Origin: Phycisphaerales bacterium UBA2396 | GTDB lineage: Bacteria > Planctomycetota > Phycisphaerae > Phycisphaerales > UBA1924 | Direction of reading: 5' to 3' | NCBI GenBank assembly: GCA_002343325.1 | Contig: DDSG01000180.1 | Span: 263 to 64,262 of the forward strand | Length of the DNA: 64,000 nucleotides | Shown here: piece after piece, positions 42,910 to 49,105 of the stretch | How the letters are laid out: each line of letters opens with the position of its first letter | How positions within the stretch are numbered: the first letter of the stretch is position 1 | Position numbers and translations under genes: made by a program | Notes under the pieces: generated by a model | Seen by the model: only the letters and a program-made list of their open reading frames with translations | Databases searched by the model: none | What the model was told of the DNA's origin: nothing

Positions 42910-43590
42910 ATGAGCGACAACGCCTGCTGCCAGGGCAAGACCTCCGGCTGCTGCAAGGAAAAGCCCGCCCCCACTCCCATCCCGCGACTGGGGCTCGTCC
43001 CCGATCAGGCCCGCTTTGCCGCCCTGCCCACACAGGAACTCGTCGCCCGCTTCCGTCGGGGTGTCGAGAACTTCGACCGCCGGCTCTTCTGGCTCACCGA
43101 CGAGCAACTCGATCAGGCATTCCTCCCCGACGTGGGGGTCGGCCGCTGGCCCGCACGGGTGGTTCTGGGCCACCTCGCCGATGCCGACCTCGTCGCGGTC
43201 CACCGCATGCGGCGCATCTTCGCGGAAGACCAGCCCATGCTCGCCGAATGGGACGAGAACGCCTTTGTGGACCGGAACATCTACGGGATTTCCCAGGGCG
43301 TCTCCGGCGGCGGGTCCGTCGGGGCCTTCGTCGCCATCATCCACACGCTCCGCCAATGGACCGCCCTGTGGGTCGCCTCCCTCTCCGAGCAGGACCTGAA
43401 GCGGACCGGGATGCATCCGACCAAGGGACCGCAGTCCATTCGGGACATTCTGGCCCTTTACACCTGGCACCTCGAACACCACGCCGCGTACGTCAACGCC
43501 AAGATCGAGCGCTTCCTGGGCGAGCCCACCGCCGACGACGTTTCGGCCCCGGGCGGGTCGTGCGGCTCGGGCTGCGGGTGCAAGAAGTAA
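42910..43590 (+). CDS. DinB-superfamily protein with cysteine-rich tails
   Basis: 226 residues from ATG 42910. The core is a DinB-like four-helix bundle (ELVARFRRGVENFDRRLFWLTDEQLDQAF; RWPARVVLGHLADADLVAVHRMRR; LALYTWHLEHHAAYVNAKIERFLG), with His in HLADAD and WHLEHHAAY as likely metal ligands. Both ends carry clustered Cys (ACCQGKTSGCCKEK and GSCGSGCGCKK), which is uncommon for DinB proteins and suggests metal binding. Function unknown. An in-frame start at 42841 exists but adds a Pro-rich leader. Confidence 0.82.
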   Translation: MSDNACCQGKTSGCCKEKPAPTPIPRLGLVPDQARFAALPTQELVARFRRGVENFDRRLFWLTDEQLDQAFLPDVGVGRWPARVVLGHLADADLVAVHRMRRIFAEDQPMLAEWDENAFVDRNIYGISQGVSGGGSVGAFVAIIHTLRQWTALWVASLSEQDLKRTGMHPTKGPQSIRDILALYTWHLEHHAAYVNAKIERFLGEPTADDVSAPGGSCGSGCGCKK

Positions 43591-43808
43591 GTCCCCCGGC
43601 TCGCACCGCCACACCCCCATTCCCGAGCGTCCGATCGGATTCCCCGCCCGCTCGGGCGTTGTACGGTTCGCCGGAACACTTCGCCAGCCCGCCCGTCTGA
43701 TCCTCTAGGGAACCCGAGGCCCTCGGACGGCCGATGCCCGGCCGCGGGTACACTTCGCCCGGCTTGGCGACCCCGCCAGGCCACATTCGTGCCAAGGAGC
43801 TATAGATC

Positions 43809-45167
43809 ATGTCATTCCGCACCTTCTGCCGGGCCGCGTCGTTGGCCGCCCTGCTCTCGCTCGCCGCCGGACACGCCCTCGCCCAGCCCCGTTCGCGACC
43901 GGCGAACGACGGGACGTTCATCCTGAACCCCGAGATTCAGCGTGAGGGCGAAGGTGCACGCCGCAAGGACTTGAACAAGATGGAGCTCACGCCGTTCCCC
44001 GCCGAGGCGTGGGGAGCGCTTTCCGACTGGTCCAACGGGACGCCGATGACCGCCGAGTCCGCCAAGGGCAAGGTCGTGCTGGTCGTGACGTACGCCTCGT
44101 GGTATCGCCCGGCGAACCGTGCGTTCGAGCGGGCGCGCGACCTGGCCTCCAAGTACGCCAAGGACGGGCTCGTGGTGCTCGCGGCTCATGACAAGGACGG
44201 GTTCGCCGACGCCGAGAAGCCCAACCCCGCCGATGGGGTCACGCTCGTGATCGCCAACGACACCAAGGGCGATTTCCGCAAGGCGATCAAGGCGGACCAG
44301 GACCCCAACTTCTACCTCATCGACAAGGCCGGCCAGCTTCGCTTTGCCGACGTCTCGCCCGATGGGCTCGAGGGTGCGATCAAGCTGCTCGTCGCCGAGA
44401 CCCAGGCCGCCGCGGAAGGGATCAACAAGCGTCTGGACGACGAGTGGCTCGAGGCCGATCGGCGGGCCCGTCGATCACGCGACGCGTCGACCTCGATCGA
44501 CATGACCGCCATCCCGGAGTTGCCATACACCCGTCCGTCCGACGAGTCGTACGAGGGTGCGGACTGGCCCGAGCCGGCGATGACCGACCAGGAACGCGAC
44601 GAGTTCCGTCGCTCGGGCAAGAAGCCCGACCCCAAGAGCCTGAGCATGCCCGAAGAGGGCTGGATTCCCAAGACCCCGCCCCGCAACGGGCGCGTCCATC
44701 TGGTGCTCTTCTTCCACCCCGACCTCATCTCGGCTCCCCGCTGGCTCGACGCGGTGAACTTCCTCAACGACATGCAACGTCGCGGCGGGCGGGACCTCAC
44801 CATCGCCCTGGCCGTCTCCAATCTCCAAGAAGGCAGCAACGAGCAGAACCCCACCAAGATCGAAACCGACCCTGAAAAGCTCACGGCCCGCATGAAGGAC
44901 TTCTGCAAGATCCACGACGTTGAGTTCAGCTTCGTCATGGACATCGACAACGCGCTCTTCAACGGCGTGCGCCCGCAGAACAACGGCCAGCCGGTCGTCG
45001 GCGGGCTTTTCGCCATCGTCAGCACCGACGACACCATCCGGTACTACGGCGACATGACGCAGTTCGGCCAAGGCATCGCCAGGCTCGACCGCATCATCAA
45101 CACCGATCCGGGCGTCAAGGTCCGTCGCGCCGCAGAGGCCAAATGGCTCGCCGAGAAACGCAAGTAA
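43809..45167 (+). CDS. Exported thioredoxin-fold protein without CxxC
   Basis: 452 residues. Signal peptide (RTFCRAASLAALLSLAAGHALAQ), AAGGAG-type site (AAGGAGCTATAGATC before the ATG) and a TACACT hexamer about 60 bases upstream. The first domain has a TlpA-like strand-loop-helix (GKVVLVVTYASWYRPANRAFERARDLASKY, 87-116) with WYRPAN where a redox CxxC would be, so it is not a disulfide reductase. After an acidic linker, a second thioredoxin-like domain (RVHLVLFFHPDLISAPRWLDAVNFL) also has no active-site Cys. Probably structural or protein-binding. Its end overlaps trmL by 25 bases. Confidence 0.75.
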   Translation: MSFRTFCRAASLAALLSLAAGHALAQPRSRPANDGTFILNPEIQREGEGARRKDLNKMELTPFPAEAWGALSDWSNGTPMTAESAKGKVVLVVTYASWYRPANRAFERARDLASKYAKDGLVVLAAHDKDGFADAEKPNPADGVTLVIANDTKGDFRKAIKADQDPNFYLIDKAGQLRFADVSPDGLEGAIKLLVAETQAAAEGINKRLDDEWLEADRRARRSRDASTSIDMTAIPELPYTRPSDESYEGADWPEPAMTDQERDEFRRSGKKPDPKSLSMPEEGWIPKTPPRNGRVHLVLFFHPDLISAPRWLDAVNFLNDMQRRGGRDLTIALAVSNLQEGSNEQNPTKIETDPEKLTARMKDFCKIHDVEFSFVMDIDNALFNGVRPQNNGQPVVGGLFAIVSTDDTIRYYGDMTQFGQGIARLDRIINTDPGVKVRRAAEAKWLAEKRK

Positions 45168-45688
45168 CGCCCCCTTGGGTCAGGGTCGTTCTCCACGAGC
45201 CGGAGATTCCGAACAACACCGGCAACATCGGCCGCTCCTGCGTCGCCGTCGGTGCCGCGTTGCACCTCATCAAGCCCCTGGGCTTTGATACCTCAGAGAA
45301 AGCCTGCCGACGCGCCGGGCTCGACTACTGGCCCAGGCTCGGCGTGCGCGAGCACGACAGCTTCGACGACTTTCTGCACGCCGCACCACCCGCCGCGCCG
45401 TTGTGGCTTTTCTCCTCCAAGGGAAAGCGTCCGTACTTTGACGCCCCGCTCCGCGCGGGCGACTCACTTGTCTTCGGCAAGGAATCCGCCGGACTTCCCG
45501 ACGAACTGCTCGAACGCTACCCCGACCGCGTGCTGGTCCTGCCGATGGTTCCCAACGAGCGGTCGCTCAATCTCGCGACCGCCGTGTGCGCCGTGCTCTA
45601 TGAGGCGGTCCGCCAGGACGTCGCCCGCGGAACCCTAACGCTCGACGAACTCGGACGAATCCACAGCGGGCCGGCGACGCCTCAATAA
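45143..45688 (+). CDS. trmL: tRNA (cytidine(34)-2'-O)-methyltransferase
   Basis: SPOUT-class enzyme methylating the ribose of the wobble base in tRNA-Leu isoacceptors. 181 residues, near the 157 of E. coli TrmL. Signatures: VVLHEPEIPNNTGNIGRSCVAVGAALHLIKPLGF, LVFGKESAGLPDELLE and LPMVPNERSLNLATAVCAVLYEA (AdoMet knot). The ATG at 45143 lies inside the upstream gene. Confidence 0.94.
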   Translation: MARRETQVTPPWVRVVLHEPEIPNNTGNIGRSCVAVGAALHLIKPLGFDTSEKACRRAGLDYWPRLGVREHDSFDDFLHAAPPAAPLWLFSSKGKRPYFDAPLRAGDSLVFGKESAGLPDELLERYPDRVLVLPMVPNERSLNLATAVCAVLYEAVRQDVARGTLTLDELGRIHSGPATPQ

Positions 45689-45792
45689 CGCCAACTGCTG
45701 TTGTTTCCAGACCTTGCCGATGGGCCAACGAACCGAATGCCGCACACCCGCGTATATCGTGGAGCAACGAATCTCCTCTCTCCTCCAGTGTG

Positions 45793-45813
45793 CCGCTCGA
45801 TCCGATCGAGCGG
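45793..45813. promoter_or_regulatory. Palindromic operator-like site abutting a -10 box
   Basis: Perfect 10-base arms CCGCTCGATC and GATCGAGCGG around one central C. It directly precedes TACACT (45814-45819) in front of the small lipoprotein gene, so it would cover the -35 to -10 spacer. Confidence 0.55.
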
Positions 45814-45819
45814 TACACT
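45814..45819 (+). promoter_or_regulatory. Putative -10 (TACACT) of the small lipoprotein gene
   Basis: TACACT starts right after the palindrome and ends 10 bases before ATG 45830. Confidence 0.45.
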
Positions 45820-45829
45820 GTTTTTGGAC

Positions 45830-46087
45830 ATGAACGAGAGCCGACACATCCGATCCACTTCTATGAACAGAACCCATACGCGTCGCCTTCTCTGGGCGGG
45901 TCTTGCGAGCTTGGCCGGGCTCTGCTGTCTTGGTGGCTGCCGCGAGCCGTTGCTCTCGGACCAGGAAGCTCGGAGCCAGTACGACCGCTACGACGCGCTG
46001 CGTGATCAGCGTGCGCCGTCGACGGTCGAAGACGAATTCGGCCAACCAAAGCCCAACCTGCGCGGGCGGCTTCAACGTCGGAACTAG
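45830..46087 (+). CDS. Small lipoprotein
   Basis: 85 residues from ATG 45830, or 74 from ATG 45863 (MNRTHTRRLLWAGLASLAGLCCLGGC). The second fits an ordinary lipoprotein signal best, with the lipobox LGGC. The mature part is short, charged and probably disordered (EPLLSDQEARSQYDRYDALRDQRAPSTVEDEFG, ending RGRLQRRN). No family recognised. It has a palindromic operator-like site in its promoter, so it is likely regulated. Confidence 0.65.
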   Translation: MNESRHIRSTSMNRTHTRRLLWAGLASLAGLCCLGGCREPLLSDQEARSQYDRYDALRDQRAPSTVEDEFGQPKPNLRGRLQRRN

Positions 46088-46094
46088 CGATGTG

Positions 46095-46182
46095 CACAAC
46101 GTGTTGAATAACCCCGCCGCGGACGCGTCGTAGTGTCCGGCCTTTGGAGCGACCACAACACGTTGGGGTGCGCACGTTGTGC
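46095..46182. promoter_or_regulatory. Cluster of three CAACGTG/CACGTTG sites
   Basis: Three related sites within 88 bases: CACAACGTGTTG (46095-46106), CACAACACGTTG (46154-46165) and the near-palindrome GCACGTTGTGC (46172-46182). The region, between the small lipoprotein and the degenerate amidase gene, is not coding. It could be bound by a transcription factor. Confidence 0.4.
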
Positions 46183-46317
46183 GTGCTTGCGGCTCTCTCG
46201 GCCGTGGAAAAGTGGGGCGAACAGTCAACTTTTTTGAGCAGTTTCGACGATGTGGTGGTCCGGGTCGCACGAAGTTGCGATGATTAGCATGTAGACCACC
46301 CACGCACGGATGCACGC

Positions 46318-46938
46318 ATGGCCACCCGCAAGTCCAACCGCAGCAAGTCGAGCAAGGCACCCGCCCGCGATGCGCAGCGGACCAAGGTCGTCTGGGGCAC
46401 GCTTCTGGCGAGCCTCACGGTCGTGGCGGGCGTGCTCTACGTCGTGAACGGCGCGGGCAAGGGTGACGGCATCGCCCTGATGTCGGTTGCGCCCAAGCCC
46501 GGTTCGATCTTCGAGACCCCGGCGGCCCTCAACGGCTGGAACCGCATCGTCATCATCGATAACTCCTCCCCCTTCGGCAACGTCGAGACCCTCACCAAGC
46601 GTGCGGCCGAGCTCGGCGAGAAGAGCGGGATCGGCGTCCACTTCGTGGTCGGCAACGGCCGAAGCCTCGACGACGGAAAGGCCTACCGGCTCGACCGCTG
46701 GGACCAGCAGGCTCCGGCGTCGCCCGCGTACGGATCCGACCTTTCGGACGGCAAGACGATCGTGATCTGCCTGGTGGGCAACACCGAGCGGTCCCGCGTC
46801 ACCGACGCTCAGTTCCAGAACACCGCCACGCTGACCGCCCGGCTGGCCGCCCGCTTCGGGATTCCCGCCTCGCGGGTCGAGCTTCGGGTTGGTGCCGGCC
46901 TGAACCGGGCCGCGTTCCTGCAGGCGATCGGCGGCTGA
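46318..46938 (+). CDS. Membrane-anchored degenerate amidase/PGRP-like protein
   Basis: 206 residues. A basic, Lys/Ser-rich N-terminus precedes one membrane helix (VVWGTLLASLTVVAGVLYVVNG), so the domain faces the periplasm. The domain follows the Amidase_2/PGRP pattern: WNRIVIIDNSSPFGN, then GIGVHFVVGNG, RLDRWDQQAPAS, GKTIVICLVGN, and LTARLAARFGIPASRVELR. In active enzymes the first motif is IHHS with a zinc His; here it is IDNS (Asp81-Asn82). The last motif lacks the usual GH. It is therefore probably a peptidoglycan-binding pseudoenzyme rather than an amidase (inference). Confidence 0.7.
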   Translation: MATRKSNRSKSSKAPARDAQRTKVVWGTLLASLTVVAGVLYVVNGAGKGDGIALMSVAPKPGSIFETPAALNGWNRIVIIDNSSPFGNVETLTKRAAELGEKSGIGVHFVVGNGRSLDDGKAYRLDRWDQQAPASPAYGSDLSDGKTIVICLVGNTERSRVTDAQFQNTATLTARLAARFGIPASRVELRVGAGLNRAAFLQAIGG

Positions 46939-46963
46939 GACCACAGTGCTGTATGATGACCCG

Positions 46964-46992
46964 CCCTGACCCAACGGTCGGGGCGTTGTTTT
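46964..46992 (+). terminator. Probable terminator after the degenerate amidase gene
   Basis: Arms CCCTGACC (46964-46971) and GGTCGGGG (46976-46983), one G-T wobble, CAAC loop, then CGTTGTTTTC. It starts 26 bases past the stop codon. Confidence 0.5.
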
Positions 46993-47189
46993 CAGGGAAA
47001 TGTACGGTTGAGCATCGGGGACAGCCGGGTATTCGGGGGCTACCGTTGCTCCCCCGGGGCAATCCCGGATCTTCCAGCCCGTTCGGGCAACTGGGAGCGG
47101 GTGTGTAAGCCGGTCGTGTGGGCCGGGGAGAAGGCAGCGTGCACGGCGTTCTGGCCGTGGGCGTCTTGATAGAGGAACGGTCGGCGGCG

Positions 47190-48098
47190 ATGACGCGGGA
47201 GATGCCAGAGTTCAAGAAGGGCGACACGGTCGAGGGGTACCGGATCCTGGGTGAACTGGGGCGCGGTGCCGCGTCGGTCATTTACCTCGTCAAGGACTCG
47301 AAGACCGACCACATCTGGGCGCTCAAGCATGTCGCCAAGCTTGATCCGAAGGACCAGCGGTTCCTCGATCAAGCCGAGGGCGAGGCCGACGTCAATCGCG
47401 CGCTGACACACTCGAAGATCCGCAAGATCGAGAAGGTGATCCGCAAGCGTGCGAGCCTGCTGAGCGGGGTGACGGATCTGTACATCATCATGGAGCTGGT
47501 GGACGGCGAGAGCCTCGACCGCAGCCCGCCCCGGACGTTCGAGCAGGCGGTCAGCGTGTTCCAGCAGACGGCCGACGCGCTGGCGTACATGCACGATCGC
47601 GGGTACGTCCACGCGGACATGAAGCCCAACAACATCGTGATGACCGCGAGCGGCGAGGTCAAGATCATCGATCTTGGCCAGAGCTGCAAGGTCGGCACGG
47701 TGAAGGGACGGATCCAGGGGACGCCGGACTACATCGCCCCGGAGCAGGTGCACTGTCGCCCGATCACGCCCAAGACGGACGTGTACAACCTCGGCGCGAC
47801 GATGTACTACCTGCTGACGAGGACGAAGGTGCCGACGGCTCTGGCGGGGGGCGATTCGCTCGTGAGCCGGCTGGACGACAACCTCATCAGCAAGCCCAAG
47901 CCGATCCTTGAACTGAATCCCCGCGTCGACGCTCGGCTGGCGGAACTGATCATGCAGTGCGTCGAGGTCGATCCGGAGCGTCGCCCGGCGTCGATGCGGT
48001 ACGTCGCGGACAAGCTCAATCTCATCCTTGGCATTCTGCGTGCCAAGCGCGACGGTACGGGCGCGTTCAACGCGATGGACAGCGAGCCCGGCGTGTAA
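47190..48098 (+). CDS. Hanks-type serine/threonine protein kinase, soluble
   Basis: 302 residues from ATG 47190 (a GTG at 47118 is in frame; ATG 47202 is also possible). Kinase motifs: glycine loop GELGRGAASV (21-30), ALKH Lys46, YVHADMKPNN (catalytic loop, Asp143), IIDLGQS (metal Asp161) and GTPDYIAPEQ. The whole protein is little more than the kinase domain; no membrane helix and no PASTA or sensor domain. The stop lies 20 bases before a metallophosphoesterase start, suggesting a kinase-phosphatase pair. The 200-base upstream leader contains GC-rich hairpins. Confidence 0.92.
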   Translation: MTREMPEFKKGDTVEGYRILGELGRGAASVIYLVKDSKTDHIWALKHVAKLDPKDQRFLDQAEGEADVNRALTHSKIRKIEKVIRKRASLLSGVTDLYIIMELVDGESLDRSPPRTFEQAVSVFQQTADALAYMHDRGYVHADMKPNNIVMTASGEVKIIDLGQSCKVGTVKGRIQGTPDYIAPEQVHCRPITPKTDVYNLGATMYYLLTRTKVPTALAGGDSLVSRLDDNLISKPKPILELNPRVDARLAELIMQCVEVDPERRPASMRYVADKLNLILGILRAKRDGTGAFNAMDSEPGV

Positions 48099-48118
48099 GC
48101 GGCCCGCGGAGGGCGAAC

Positions 48119-49033
48119 GTGGACCTGGCGGCCTTGCCACTTCAAGACGCGGATGCTGCGGCGGCGATCCTGCGCCGGGGCGCGGCCTCGAACTTCTCGG
48201 CCTCCTGCCGCCGGGGATCGATCGACCAGATAGAGGCACCGGGGCTGCTCATCGCGACGGGCGATCTGCACGACAATCCGCTTCACCTGGCGAGGCTCGT
48301 CGCGGCGGCCGGCATGGGCCCGGATGTTCCCGATGGGTCGCCAGGACCGCACCTCACGCTGCACGAGATCATCCATCCGCCGCGGTTGATCAACGGGATG
48401 GACTTCTCGTTCCGTGCGCTCATGCGGGCGGCGGCGCTCAAGAGCGCCTTCCCCGAACGAGTGCACGTCCTGCTCGGCAATCATGAGCTTGCTCAGGTCA
48501 TCGGCACCGCCATCATGAAGGACGGCGTGAAGTACCTCGAAGCGTTCGACGAGGGGCTCGACACGGCGTACGGGGGTAAGGCCGCGGACGTGCGCGCCGC
48601 GATCCGCGAGTTTGTGATGTCCATGCCCATCGCGCTGCGGTGCGTCTGCCCCGGGCCGGACGGAAGCCCGGGCGGCCGCCACATCCTCTGCTCGCACAGC
48701 GTGCCGAGCCCGGGGACGATGGGGCGCTTCGACCCGACGATTCTGTCCCGCGATCTGGAGCCCCGGGATTACGAGCCGCTTCGGGGCAGCGCGTACACCA
48801 TGGTGTGGGGACGTGCGCACGACGCGGAGCTTCTGGAGGATCTGGTGGAGCGATGGGGGATCAACCTGTTCATCATCGGGCACGAGAAGGCCGAGCGGGG
48901 CATCCGGGTGATCCCGCCGAATGCGATCATCCTCAACAGCGACCACGACGAGGGAGTCTATCTGCCGATTGATTTGTCGAACCCCCCCACCCTCGAGGAG
49001 GCGTCGCGGCTGGTGGTTCGGCTCCGCGAATAG
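48119..49033 (+). CDS. Calcineurin-like metallophosphoesterase
   Basis: 304 residues from GTG 48119, set by GGAGGG about 6 bases upstream. Metal-site motifs: LIATGDLHDNP (GDxH), VHVLLGNHELAQ (GNHE), HILCSHSVPSP (SH) and FIIGHEKAERGIRV (GHxxxxxG). This order is that of the PPP/calcineurin superfamily. It may dephosphorylate targets of the adjacent kinase, but it is not a typical PPM-type partner phosphatase and could act on small molecules. Soluble, no signal peptide. Confidence 0.88.
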   Translation: MDLAALPLQDADAAAAILRRGAASNFSASCRRGSIDQIEAPGLLIATGDLHDNPLHLARLVAAAGMGPDVPDGSPGPHLTLHEIIHPPRLINGMDFSFRALMRAAALKSAFPERVHVLLGNHELAQVIGTAIMKDGVKYLEAFDEGLDTAYGGKAADVRAAIREFVMSMPIALRCVCPGPDGSPGGRHILCSHSVPSPGTMGRFDPTILSRDLEPRDYEPLRGSAYTMVWGRAHDAELLEDLVERWGINLFIIGHEKAERGIRVIPPNAIILNSDHDEGVYLPIDLSNPPTLEEASRLVVRLRE

Positions 49034-49093
49034 GGACTGTTTCGTCGGCAATGGTGGCGATAGACGTTCCATGCCACGCGGCACGGCGGGGTG

Positions 49094-49099
49094 TACGCT
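49094..49099 (+). promoter_or_regulatory. Putative -10 (TACGCT) of leaderless GH31 gene
   Basis: TACGCT then CAAGGC then the ATG at 49106, a 6-base spacer. Confidence 0.4.
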
Positions 49100-49105
49100 C
49101 AAGGC

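Noticed and set aside
45793..45829. Palindrome plus T-run as a terminator for trmL
   Set aside because: The run of five Ts lies 7 bases after the stem and a -10-like TACACT lies between; an operator in a promoter fits better.
46997..47189. Riboswitch in the kinase leader
   Set aside because: GC-rich hairpins are present but match no riboswitch core that I can recognise.
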